A stretch of 64,000 nucleotides of DNA. It comes from Isoetes taiwanensis. Taxonomy: Eukaryota > Streptophyta > Lycopodiopsida > Isoetales > Isoetaceae. Positions within the stretch are counted from its first letter, which is position 1, and the number at the start of each line of letters is the position of its first letter. The notes beneath the pieces were generated by a model, which saw nothing but the letters and a program-made list of their open reading frames with translations, did not search any database and was not told the DNA's origin. Below are positions 33,924-44,425 of the stretch, in pieces. The translations under genes and the position numbers were made by a program. The stretch lies in contig JAJEKV010000100.1 in NCBI GenBank assembly GCA_021234155.1, forward strand, positions 1,466,116 through 1,530,115. The letters run 5' to 3'.

Positions 33924-34279
33924 ATGTATCTCATGCAACTAGTTCAAGGACTAAGTTAGAAGCAAGCTATTATCCCACTACTCCAGAAAATCTTAATGAT
34001 CAAGCTAAACTGCACAAGATTACCTTTAAAGCAAACGTAGAGGATTGTCCCGAAGATTTGGATCTGAAGAAGTATTCGGTTTTGCTGTGGCAGAAATTAG
34101 ATCATCTGGGGAATGCTGGTTTTGATCCTGAAAAATTCAGAGTAGACCCATATGGAAATGTTTTATACTGGAATGCCGATCCCGCATCTCCGCTCGCATG
34201 GGAAATCTGTCACTGGTTTCCATACTCAAGAGGAGGGAAAACTGTAATCAATAATCTTAGAATAGTGCACTGGCCGCAG
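33924..34279 (+). pseudogene. Fragment of a plant HNH-domain protein
   Basis: One open exon after an acceptor (TTTACAG at 33923). It reads EDLDLKKYSVLLWQKL...FRVDPYGNVLYWNADPASPL, then AWEICHWFPYSRGGKTVINN and LRIVHWPQ. Plant proteins of this kind carry DPYGNVLYYHADSASPLAW, DHWFPCSRGG and a conserved NLRxLQW, an HNH-type metal-binding motif. Here the expected DHW is CHW. The homology stops at 34279 exactly where an unrelated lipase-like frame begins, so it is a captured or broken piece. The 33891-33922 region just upstream is a 16-bp tandem duplication covering the acceptor. Confidence 0.65.
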
Positions 34280-34286
34280 TTGGATA

Positions 34287-34560
34287 ATGCCACCATATAA
34301 GCATGTTGATAGGTCGGATGGCGTATGCGCTACTTTTGCTCTTCCATATGGATATGCCTGTGATGAATATATGGTGAGTATGCAACATTTCTGTAAATGC
34401 ACTGCATATTTAGTACTTGAGTACATGAAATAGACGTTTCTGTACAGGTTCAAACAGTGGATGGATTTCTTGTCGGAGTCCAAAGATTACGAAATTCCAG
34501 CCTCAAAGAAACGCCTAAAGGAACCGCATTTTTTAGCCATAGCTGCGGAAGAATGCCTAT
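34287..34560 (+). pseudogene. Acid-lipase-like (partial AB-hydrolase lipase) fragment with its intron
   Basis: Exon 34287-34373 reads MPPYKHVDRSDGVCATFALP then YGYACDEYM. GTGAGT follows, with an acceptor TGTACAG at 34447. The next exon starts VQTVDGFLVGVQRLRNSS. Plant triacylglycerol lipase 2-like proteins have this DGxCxxxxxPxGYxCxEYxVQTxDGFxLxxQR N-terminal (abhydro_lipase) segment. The retained intron shows the fragment moved as DNA, not RNA. It abuts the HNH fragment with no gap, giving a chimeric locus. The catalytic Ser/His region is absent. Confidence 0.6.
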
Positions 34561-34586
34561 GATAGCTGTCTGGAATATCTGTAAAT

Positions 34587-34780
34587 TCCATCAGGCAAGA
34601 AGCATTTGCATCAGGCAAGAAGCAATTCCGAGACAGGTGCATTTCCTTTTTTCTTTTCGGGAGGAGAAAATCCGTTGGAGGATCATGCGTGGATCAAGCA
34701 TGGGCTGCCCAATATCCCTTACAGCGCTAACAAGGATGACCGCCAGTTTAATGGCAGTAGCAGTTTTTGAGCAGTTTTCC
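34587..34780 (+). other. Unassigned coding-like fragments downstream of the lipase piece
   Basis: Two short protein-like stretches lie here: SICIRQEAIPRQ before a donor-like GTGCAT (about 34634), and DHAWIKHGLPNIPYSANKDD followed by RQFNGSSSF (about 34680-34770). I do not recognise them. The first contains a 20-bp-period tandem duplication (34589-34624). They may be further captured exons. Confidence 0.3.
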
Positions 34781-34894
34781 GTTTTCCGAATATATTAGGT
34801 ATATACCAGCACATTCTTGGAATATGCTAAGAACCCACCTCAACAAGGGTTTGCCAACCCAAAAATTTTGTTTGCCGAATGACTGTTTAAGGTA

Positions 34895-35277
34895 TTAGGG
34901 TGCTTTCCCATGAAGCAAAAACCTTGGATTTTTTTCAGGCCCAGCATAGACGTGCCATGTTCCCATCGTGACCTGACCTTGCTCGGCTCAGGTTTAGGAC
35001 CTCGGCGAAAAAGTAACAAGGCGACAATTCTTTTTGCCCAGGTCGAAACCTCGGTAGGGCAACAGCCGGTCTAGCTTTGGTTTCTACCGGTTGTGACGGA
35101 TCTTCTCAGCAGCGGATGCTGGAGCTTCCGGTTGATTTTAGACCTGAATCGTTCAAAAACAGGATCCAGGTTTTTCGTCCATAGGAAAGCGGCAATTTAG
35201 GGTCGAAGACTTTGCCACGACCTTGCCATGTCATCGCTTTTATCCAGGTCAGACGGGCCCATGGGAAAGCACCCTTA
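34895..35277. mobile_element. 377-bp MITE with TTA target duplication (PIF/Harbinger-like)
   Basis: Left terminus GGGTGCTTTCCCATG (34898-34912) and right terminus CATGGGAAAGCACCC (35260-35274) are perfect 15-bp inverted repeats. TTA lies directly outside each end (34895-34897, 35275-35277). A 3-bp TTA/TWA duplication is the hallmark of PIF/Harbinger (Tourist) MITEs. There is no ORF. It is inserted just after the gene-fragment patchwork. Confidence 0.85.
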
Positions 35278-37260
35278 GAGTCATCTCAACCAAGAGTTCA
35301 ATTTACAAGTCCAATACCATCCTCTGGTATCTTAAATCCAATACTTGAATTTCTTTATTCCCAGAATGGTATTTGATTTGTTAATTCAAAAGTTTTATTT
35401 TGAGTCAAAAGTTTATTCGACAAGTTCAATACCGTCCTCTGATATTTGTATTTGAATACAGTGGGGTATTTGATTTGTCTAATTCAATAATGTATTTGAA
35501 AAGTCCAATACCTAAAAATGACTTTATAAGGTATTTGACTTGTCCAATTCAAACATGTTTTTGGCAAGTCAAAAACCTAAATCTGAATTAAATTTTTTTA
35601 TTTATTTGACAAGAGAAAGTATTTAATATACCATCCTTTTGTCGTTAGCTCCTATTTTTTTTTCCTTTCTTTTCTTTGTTAGATTGTGTTGATTTTTTAA
35701 CCCATCACCTTAAATTCATATTAATTTGACATGTATTTTTCAAGGTTTCTTGCAACATTTTTTAGTGGTCTAGCACAATCTAACATGTGTATCCTATCTT
35801 TTATTATGTGAACGTCACAGTGCTAGATCTTCTCCCATTTTGGATCCAACTGAAACATTTGGTTTCCCTAGATCCTCTACAATCAATTAAAATTGATCTC
35901 TCAGAGATCCACAAGAAGTTTACTACCAAGGGATTGCGGCTATTTGCGAATGGATCTATCATTTTCGAAAGGTCTGATCTTTTCATGATTAGTGAAAAAT
36001 CTAGATTTCAATGTCTTGATAAGAATGCTTTGACCAATACAATCAATGACCTATCATATGGCCCAAAAAAGGCCCCCTCCCCTATCACATGTTTCTACGT
36101 TCTTTTTTTCCTTCTTGTGGAGTGCACCCTCTGAGGCAACAGTCGCAAGAACCTTATGCGCCATAGCTACAACATCTCTTGCAAAAATGGAGAGGCATGC
36201 ATCCATCCCGGCGATCAAAGGGACCGGTGGGTTTTTTTTTTTTTTTTTTTTTTTTTTGGGGGGAGGGGATGGTGGAGCTCACACTACTCAGGTCTGAACA
36301 TTCCAATATTGTCTTAGGTTAAAGGTTATAAATGCCAGCAGGCGCAGACATGCTAGCAGATGTCCATTTCTTCTATGTTCAACCTCTATGTCCCACACAT
36401 ACCACCAGATGTCATCCTCTATGTTCATTTTATTTGTCTCCGAATGGGATCATGAAATTAGCTCCACTAACTCATGAGTTTTGATCTCTTAATGCCAGTT
36501 GGATTAGGAAATAAAAAATGTCATCAATCCGTAAATACAACATCAAAATTTGACGTAACAACAAAAAGATCTAACTCAGAGGGCAACGGCGTGGGATGGA
36601 AAAGGCCCTTAAGCTTGAAAATGTAAATCTAGATGGCAGAGACTATCGCGAAGGGGGATGAGGATGGGAAGAATCGAAGCTATAGAAAAGCATGGAAGAT
36701 CTGGATGGACGAAAAACTTAAAATAGCGAGGTTCTTTTCCTTGCTACGGAGGTTAAGCTGTCAACCATCGACCCCTGCGAGACATCCTACTCATTGCTTT
36801 TGCTTCGCCAATCCAACTAATAATTCTTAAGCAACTAGCAAAAAATTACTTGGACATTTGGACATGAATAAGCAGTCTAATGAAGACTAGAGTTTTTGCA
36901 TTGCTTCTGATGTTAGCGAAATACGGAGTGCAGAATTCTCTGAGCTTAAACAAAGTTAATTCAATTATTCCATGTCCAAAACTGAGATCTTTTCGACTTA
37001 ACACAAAATTTCATTTGCCGCAGTGATAAATTTCTTGTATAATCGAGTTTCTATTTTTGTTTTGTTTAAAGCATCTTTCTTTTGCTTTGCTTACTGAACC
37101 TTGAATTAATATATTTGGAATTATGAAATAACAAATAAAAGGTACACAATAAAATGGATTGCACGATGCGATTTGGGGACGTTCTCCTTGTGCAAAGGTA
37201 AGTTAGTCAATTATTTGTTTTTTTGGCTTACGGTATGGTTTTCATTGTTTTGCTACCACG
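35278..37260. other. Intergenic, no gene recognised
   Basis: 35290-35600 repeats GTCCAATACC / GGTATTTGA motifs in both orientations and may be an old foldback element around the MITE insertion site. The rest is AT-rich without supported coding sequence. Confidence 0.45.
36228..36263 (+). repeat. Poly-T run passing directly into a G run
   Basis: About 26 T followed by GGGGGGAGGGG. Could be the tail of a retroelement on the opposite strand, or a slippage-prone homopolymer. No recognisable element is beside it. Confidence 0.6.
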
Positions 37261-37261
37261 T

Positions 37262-37690
37262 TTTCTTATCATGGATCCATGTGCGGGTAATTTCTTAGGC
37301 AACAGTCTTGGTTCACCAAGAACAATATCTACGGAACCCAGGTGCTGCTGGAAGCTTGCAAGGTAGCAGGGACTATCAAAAGGTTCATCTATGTTAGCAC
37401 AGACGAGATCTAGGGCAAAACATAAGCAGAAGCTATTGGAAATCACGAAGCCTATTCAGAAATCTATATTCTGCAACAAAGGCAGGGGCCGAGAAATTTA
37501 CTAGGACGTTTGCCTTTGTTGCAGATATGGTATCTATGGGCAGTAATTGAAAGACTTCGTGTTTCCCAATTATGGTTTTTGCATCCGTTTTGCCATAGAT
37601 GTTCTCTATGCTAACACGAATGAACCTCTTAATGTCCTCTCCTACCTTGCAAGCTTCCAGCAACACTTGGGTGGGTAGATATTGTTCTTA
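37262..37690. pseudogene. Two inverted fragments of UDP-L-rhamnose synthase (RHM-like)
   Basis: Plus-strand arm (about 37285-37495): GNFLGNSL, FTKNNIYGTQVLLEACKVAG then TIKRFIYVSTDEI, HEA, and SATKAGAEKFT after frame breaks. Minus-strand arm (37690-37500): MLLEACKVGEDIKRFIRVS, ENIYGKTDA, GKHEVFQLLP, ISATKANV. Both match the NAD-binding/dehydratase domain of plant RHM (NNIYGTHVLLEACKV...STDEVYG...YSATKAGAE). RHM makes UDP-rhamnose for pectin and flavonoids. The arms face each other with about 20 bp between their innermost matching bases (TGCAACAAAGGC and GCCTTTGTTGCA), so a transcript would fold into a hairpin of about 180 bp at roughly 75 percent identity by eye. Confidence 0.75.
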
Positions 37691-37795
37691 GTGTTGATTT
37701 TTCTCAATCGCAATTTAAATTCATCTTAATTTAACATGTTTTTTCAAGGTTCCTCGCAACGTTTGAACTATACATAAAAAGGACAATTAAATTCA

Positions 37796-38000
37796 TACTC
37801 TACAAGAAGAGTGCATCAATATAAAATACTAAAGGTGCAGTAGATGAGCTAGTTCTCTACACATTTCTTTCTTTCTTGCACTAATTATGCAGTAAAGTTG
37901 TACTCTACAAGAAGAGCTCATCAATATAAAATAGTCAAGGTGCATTATATGAGCGAGTTCTCTACACTTTTTTTTCTTGCACTAATTATGCAAAAATTGG
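37796..38000 (+). repeat. 105-bp tandem duplication before the LINE fragment
   Basis: Units from 37796 and 37901 (TACTCTACAAGAAGAG start, TTGCACTAATTATGCA end) are about 90 percent identical. The LINE reverse-transcriptase homology starts right after the second unit. Confidence 0.85.
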
Positions 38001-38002
38001 GT

Positions 38003-38720
38003 TTGGTGATCCTTTTTTTGGGTTGGTCTCAAAACCTTTGCCATTCGCTCATGGTACTGTATTGTGTCAGGGTGAGGCATCTCAGTATTTCAAATGGTTC
38101 GTAGAATCCAAAAGATTGTCCTTTTATCACCTTTTTTGTTCATTATTGTTGTTGAAGCGTTGATTCAAATATTACGTCAGGCCCTGTGAAGATGGCATTT
38201 TGGAAGGATTTAAGCTAGTTCTATGAGCTCAGCTATTTGCAATCAATTTTCAGATCACACACTTCTTCTCGATACAGAAGAAGAAAATTTGGACACAATT
38301 AAGCAAATTCTGAATATCTTTTCTTTGGTTCCTGAATGCCTGATGAACTGGCAAAAATGTAATGTTATTGAGGCACTTGATTCACCACCTCCAATTTATT
38401 TGAATGCTTATCTTTGAAAGGTCATTCCTTCTGGTTCAATTACTAGACTATTGAGTATTCCATTTAAGATTAATATTTTCAACTCTCAAGCTTGAGATTA
38501 AATCATATTGTGACTTACAAATGCACTTGCTATAATGGAAACGTCATAAGTATGGCAGGACGGATAAATGTAGCTAAATCTGTGCTTTATAACACACATA
38601 TTTATTTACTTTCATCCTTGTAGCTCCCGTTAAGAGGTTCAAGGAAATTGCTGCTATTATTTGCAACATCATCTGGGGTTGTAATGAAATAGACGCAGTT
38701 GTGAATGTCTTTTGGAATAG
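38003..38720 (+). pseudogene. LINE (L1-like) reverse transcriptase fragment
   Basis: Through frameshifts the plus strand reads LSPFLFIIVVEALIQILRQ (about 38122-38190), CEDGILEGFKL, a palm motif region reading QFSDHTLLLDTEEENLDTIK where an active enzyme has FADDT (38245-38305), LNIFSLVP, NWQKCNVI, then SITRLLSIPFKIN and IIWGCNE toward 38700. These are hallmarks of plant non-LTR retrotransposon ORF2. The lost Asp and frame breaks make it inactive. No poly(A) tail or target duplication was identified. Confidence 0.75.
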
Positions 38721-39059
38721 GTATTGCTCACCATGGTACATAGTTAGTTATGTGGATGGGCAGAATTTAAAAAATTGGACTGTAATAGAGCAATGTGGGA
38801 ATGTATAACAGCAAATCCTATCGGTCCACATACATAATACATGAAATAAGCCTTGGGGGTTCCTCATCCTTCCCATCAGTTAGGACCATTTGTAAAGTCA
38901 TCTTACAAATGCCCAAAAGCTATAGAGTTATCTCCTTGCACTCAAAATGGGATTTGCAAGCCAAGAAATAGAAGTTAAGAAGTACGAAGGGGGGTCGGGT
39001 TTAAATTCATTCCTCCAAGAGTGTGACACACTGTTCACTTATTTGGCAAGTGGTGCATA

Positions 39060-39260
39060 GGGCCCTCCAGGTAAATGCAATGTCGTCGATTCGCGTAGCG
39101 AATCGGCATTCTTGCTCAAGACGAGCATGCATGCATTGCATGCGTCGCATGCATGCATCGCATGCGTTTTGGGCCGTTCATCAGGTTGGGCGTTTGCTAC
39201 TTATTGCGTAGTTCTTCATCGACGTTTCATCGGCGCTTCCTCTTCTCTCAGCAGTACCTT
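39060..39260 (+). repeat. GCATGC-rich palindromic cluster plus dispersed-repeat copy
   Basis: TCGATTCGCGTAGCGAATCG forms a short hairpin. Alternating GCATGCATGC blocks (39117-39165) are followed by the TTCTTCATCGACGTTTCATC sequence shared with 220-271. Confidence 0.6.
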
Positions 39261-40423
39261 ATTCTCTTTGAACCCACCCTCCCCCCCTTCTTTGTTTATT
39301 ATATTTTGTACAAGTTACATTTTATCATGTTTTTCCACCGATTGGGTGATGCTTTTTTCCACCCACCGGGTGATGCTATTCTTTGGTATGTTTCTCGTTT
39401 GTTGTTGGTGATGTGTGCGGTACAAAGTTGGTTGGCGCCATCCGTTTCGACTTCTCCATGCGGCGGGTTTTGGGAGCGATTCTATGCCTTACGCTTGTCT
39501 AAGCCCCTTGCGAAGGCTTATCACTAGGGTTTTTCCTCGAAAACCCGAAAAGGGGGGGTTTTTAATCCCGGTGATAAGCTTTCGGCAGGTACATCAGCCA
39601 CTCATCTATTAGCATTGTATTTGTTTTGGGGTCCAAATGATATAATTGGATTTTCCCTTTATTTTTCGTGGGTAGTTCGCATGTGTGCGGCTATCCACTG
39701 TCCACCATTGTAGAAAATCTGCTGAGATGAATGAGAACATCCTGTGACCTTCGTCCTCGATCCTAGTTTGTTAAGAAAGTCCTTTGGTATTCGGGCGCTT
39801 TGTTGGTTTCATGCGAGTCGCAGTGCAAGAATAGTTACAAAGTACAAAGAGAAATGGGTCCACTACGTCCTGTGTGCAAAGCGAGTAGTGAGACATTGGA
39901 ACACTGCCTAATGGAGCGTATTAAGTTACAACATGTACGGAGCTGGTACAAGGGTAGGTTTGGCAATGCACTAGAAACCAATTAAATTTTGTTAGACATT
40001 TGTCCAGTGGAGTGGATGTAAACACATTGTGTTTCAAATAGTCAGAGCATGGACTTTATGGATTATAACAAGGTGACCTAGCAAACTGACTAATGACTTG
40101 GCATTTGCACTAATAAGAAGCACGTTTCAAAGATTCCTTAAAATACCCTTAAATTCAGCCACTTTTGGTGATCACTTAAAAAAATGATAAATTTACGAAT
40201 TCGGTAGCTATTTTAGGGGTCAAAATTACAAAAAAGTTGGCGTCTTGTTAATTTGACATCCCCATTTTAGATAGAAAAATAATAATTTAATTTAGTTGTT
40301 TTCGAGACACACACAGAAAGTGGCAAAATGACGTAAACCATCAGATTCTTGACAAATAATGAAGATGGGAAACATGGAGCATTATGCATTTTCATTTGCT
40401 CAAGGAGTAGCACACATGCTATG

Positions 40424-41096
40424 TGTAACGGATCCATGGGAGACCGCTCGAGTAGATCTCGGTGTCACGCTTCCCAGACACCGCATAAATGGGTAGAAGC
40501 GACTACTCATAAACGTCTAGACGATTTTGCCCAGTTGGCTAAGGGCATGTCGGTTAGGAACGCCACGCTTGGTATCGAAAGGTGTCTCGAAAGGTGTCTC
40601 GAAGTTCGAAGTCTCCATGGGTGCCTATATGCATGGGTAATTTGCAAAGACTTGGTAATCATTGTGACATGGTATGACATAGACATGGTATAGCCTTGGA
40701 TGCTCGAGGACGAGCATAGTTCTAGTGGGAACCATGTCACATAGACATGGTATAGCTTGGATGCTCGAGTGGAAGAGACTATAACGGGCCCATGGTAAAC
40801 CGCTCGAGTATTCGAACCTTGAATGTGCCTATGGGGCGCCTCGAGAGACCCGCATAAATGGGTAGAAGCGACTATTCATAAACGTCTAGACGGTTTTGCC
40901 CAGTTAATTAAGGGCATGTCGGTTAGGAACATTACATTACTGTAACGGGCACATGGTAGACCGCTCGAGTATTCAAACCTTAAATGTGCCTGTGGGGCGT
41001 TCCTGAGACACCGACATAAATGGGTAGAAGCGACTACTCATAAACGTCTAGACGGTTTTGCCCAGTTGGTTAAGGGCATGTCGGTTAGGAACGTCA
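40424..41096 (+). mobile_element. TRIM cluster with three LTRs in tandem
   Basis: Same family as the element at 50968, opposite orientation. LTR a 40424-40567, interior 40568-40779 with PBS-like TTGGTATC and polypurine GTGGAAGAGAC, LTR b 40780-40936, a 4-base spacer TTAC, then LTR c 40941-41096 followed by TTGGTATCAGACC (PBS). Shared LTR core: GGGTAGAAGCGACTACTCAT and AAGGGCATGTCGGTTAGGAAC. The layout suggests either a tandem array made by LTR recombination, or a TRIM next to the 5' end of a second, longer element whose interior would lie after 41100. Confidence 0.75.
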
Positions 41097-42998
41097 GAGT
41101 TGGTATCAGACCATAGTTGGATCCTTGGATGTATGATAGCGAAGTCTAGATTCAAGTTGAGGTTGTTGGATTATGCTAATAGTATTCAATTGAATATATG
41201 GGGAGATGATGGCCTTAGAGGAGGCGTGATAAATTGTTTTATGAAGGTATGTGAAATTGATTACATGCTATTTCTATAATCTTGGTTGATTTTCTATCCT
41301 GCAAAGCAGATAAGCTAGAAAAATGTACTTCATCAAGGGGCAAACTTTGATTTAGGGTTGCCAATGTGTGCATAGCATGGAAGTGATGCTTGAGGGAGAT
41401 TAAGTTACAGGTATTGCATTTCACTTTGGTAACCACTTCTTATAATGTAGATGTGATCTCGTAGTAGCATACTCTGGTGGCAAGAAAATTTGGAATAAGT
41501 AGTGCATGGTATATAATGCCTATGATATTCAGGAAAGGTTTATCTCACCATGAATAAGATTCTTGATGTGATGTTAGGTGCATCCTTTTGAAGCTAAAAT
41601 TGAGAAAACCATGCAGCATCTATATATTGATATCCAGTGGTAAAATAACAATAAGTTGCTAAGTTGATAGCATTCAGGCTATGGTTGGATAAGGTTACAA
41701 CATGGTGGTTGTAAGACAAATTTTGAGAATGCTTAGATATGGTTATAAAATAAGATTGACATGATAGTTGGATTGAAGCTCATGTGTAAATAGCAGATGT
41801 ATGACGTAGAAGGAAATGTCATGATTACATCATGGTCCTACTTGAGGTCTATAAAGTTGTTGACCCTAGGGTTATGGCTAGAATAGTCGGTGATAGCCTT
41901 GAAAACGTTCTTGGCCTTGAAGAATTCTTGGAGTATAAGAAAGCACTTAATGGAACAAAGTGGTCAGATTACGCATTTATATTTAGAGAATGATATCCAC
42001 TTAAATTATGGCAGATTGAAGAGATTGAGCAATGTCATCCATCTTATGGATAAGGAAGAAGAAGACGATGAATAGAGGAATAACATATTTAATCGTGGTA
42101 GTAGGTAAACCATGAAGTTGAACGAAAGTGTTGTCAGATAAAGCCCAGACATGAGATAAAGGTAGAGGGGAATGTATAGACATGGGGAAGTGCCATTTTT
42201 TGAAAATCTTAGAATGTAATAGAAGAGTTGTAAGCACATCTAGTAATGGTGCTTTCATGTATCATAATTATTTGGCATGCTAGAAGTGGTTGTAGATTAA
42301 AGGAGGGATGGTGATTGCATTAGTTGATTAAGGATATAGTCAAAGGATTGAAGTTGTGAACTAAAATACATGAAGTAAGAGCTTCATTGAAATTAACGGC
42401 AATTGATGCCTATAAAATCTTGTCGAAAGACTAACCAGTGTGATGGGGTAATATGTATAGAAGTAGGCTAAATATAGAGGTCAAGTGTATAGCCTAGGAT
42501 ACTTCAATGTCATTGGATGAACTTGTAGAGGAATTCTCTGTACCATAGGCTACAATTCTTATGGGATCCCTTGTATCAACTTAAGTATGTTACCTAGCTA
42601 TAAGATACCCAGACTGGGGGACTTGATTATGTATTTTGTTTGTTACTTTTTGGATTTGGCCACCCAAGAAGTCTCGAGAGATTACATATCTAGTTCGACC
42701 TGAGTATCTCTTTGGAATGGTGGGTTTTTTTTTTATGGCATGTACGTCACCCCCCGTGTGAATATGCACCCAAACCAAAGGGGGTCTAAGGGGGATTTTA
42801 ATGTAAATGTGTTGGACCCAATGGTTGTGTTAGTTAATGTTAATTTTAATTATGTGTTGGTTGTCATACTAAAAAAAATTTTGGGCCCTTCGGGCCCTAA
42901 GAAAAGCAAACATGCGATAGAACTTGAAAATTAAAGAACAAGATATTGTAATTTAATTACATATGCTTTAAAGGCATATTATTTAAAAAGTTATTAAA
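41097..42998. other. Intergenic or retroelement interior, unassigned
   Basis: Follows an LTR plus PBS (41099-41111), so it could be the interior of a longer element of the TRIM family. No gag or pol motif is visible on either strand. Confidence 0.4.
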
Positions 42999-44425
42999 TC
43001 ATCGTAGACAGCAAAAGTGATTTATCTCGTACATGATGCCTTCTGCTTGCATGACTCCCGTTCGTGATGTTGAGCCTGGGCCTCGTCTGTTTCGTGCCAT
43101 TTGCCTCATTGTAATATCTGGAACTAATATCTGTCCAAGATATTGGCCTATTGCTCCTGCAGCAAGGTTAACACTCAATGGATTGGCAGCCATTTCAGTC
43201 AAGAACATGGCAAAGGAAATAACGGATGTCTGAAAACAAGTGAGCATAAGCCATGCCCCCATTTTCCTTTATGTGCCATCCCGAGGTCTGCTTCCACATG
43301 CAAGACATAGAGACTTCACCAAAGGGAAGAAAATTCCACCTGCCCTAGCTGATACAGACGGAATGGCAGGAGCCAACAGAGCTTCACTAAAAACGAGCTT
43401 CACTAAAAACAAGACTGTATCCAAGACCTAAAGTTGTTTTACCAAAGAGGGACACAACCAAAGAGGGACACAAATTGGTAAGCAACTCTGTCTTCAAGAC
43501 CCGCTTTTAATGAACTCCTTTGCAAAAAAGAAGGCAAGAGCAATGAGCCAAGGAATGGGATCTCCAAATGCACTGAAAGCAGCTGCAAATGTCAATGTTT
43601 TGGTGAGAATCAAGCTCCAAGACCCATTAGAGCAATCGGCCCAAAGCAAACCAAGCTCTTCAGACCGATTTGTTTGTGGGCCTGTTTAAGGCCAACAACT
43701 TCGACTGCCATGGTTTGCAAGAACATTTGCCTAAAACTGAATGGAATGGAGCTTACAGCGGACTGAAATGGAATGGAGATGTTGAATCGAACTTTTCAAA
43801 TCTCTGTTCTATACATATGTTCTTCGATTGCATGTCTCAGAAAATGTTTTCTCTATTGAATACCCTTTTGAAGCTGCTATTTTCTCTATTGAATACTCTT
43901 TTGAAGCCGTATACAGTCTGCTATTGTCTCTGAAGCCCTTTTGAAATCTCTTGTGTGATAATACCCACTATGGTGGCCAAGAATATGGCAAGTAGCTGCC
44001 ATGCATTTTTTGTCACACCCGCAGGTGGAGGAATAAACCAAAGAGAAATACCTACTGCAAAAGAAATGGCTAGGGTTTTGAGATTAGCTCCTTGCCATGG
44101 GCGTGGTCTTTGGAACAGCTTTTTTCGATGGCGCCGAATCGGTATAAAGAAATGCCACGGGCCGGTGGCCTTGGCAACACCGCATTTCCTCGTTCTAAGC
44201 TCCGATGCTTCCCGTGATCTAAGAAGATCAAGATTGCGAAGATGGGTTCGCCCAAGAAGAACTCCAAGCAGATTTGAGACCGTAGGTAGCTGATAAAGCT
44301 TTTGGAACGCTTGTCTTGCCGAAGAACAAAGATTTAGAAGAGTTTCCACCATTTAAATCTGGATTTAGACCTCTCCCTGATGCCAGAACTGCTCCACAGA
44401 TCGGGTGAACGGCTGCAGCTGCCAT
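42999..44425 (-). pseudogene. Plastid 2-oxoglutarate/malate translocator (DiT1/OMT-like) pseudogene
   Basis: The intact protein is a 12-14-helix inner-envelope DASS exchanger that imports 2-oxoglutarate for malate in nitrogen assimilation and photorespiration. Visible in order on the minus strand: N-terminus MAAAAVHPICGAVL with a Ser-rich transit-peptide-like part (44425-44230), WFIPPPAGVTKNAWQLLAIF then LATIVGIITQ (about 44060-43960), LTKTLTFAAAFSAFGDPIPW (about 43600-43540), FVSLFG (about 43470), LGYSLVFSEA (about 43420), SVSARAGGIFFPLVKSL (about 43370-43315) and WLMLTCFQTSVIS (about 43250-43205). No introns are evident. Frameshifts, a stop in DGT*RKMG, two 16-bp tandem duplications (43381-43410, 43441-43473) and expanded filler near 43680-43930 destroy it. 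The C-terminus diverges after NPLSVNLAAGAIGQ. Either an old retrocopy or a decayed duplicate. Confidence 0.85.
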
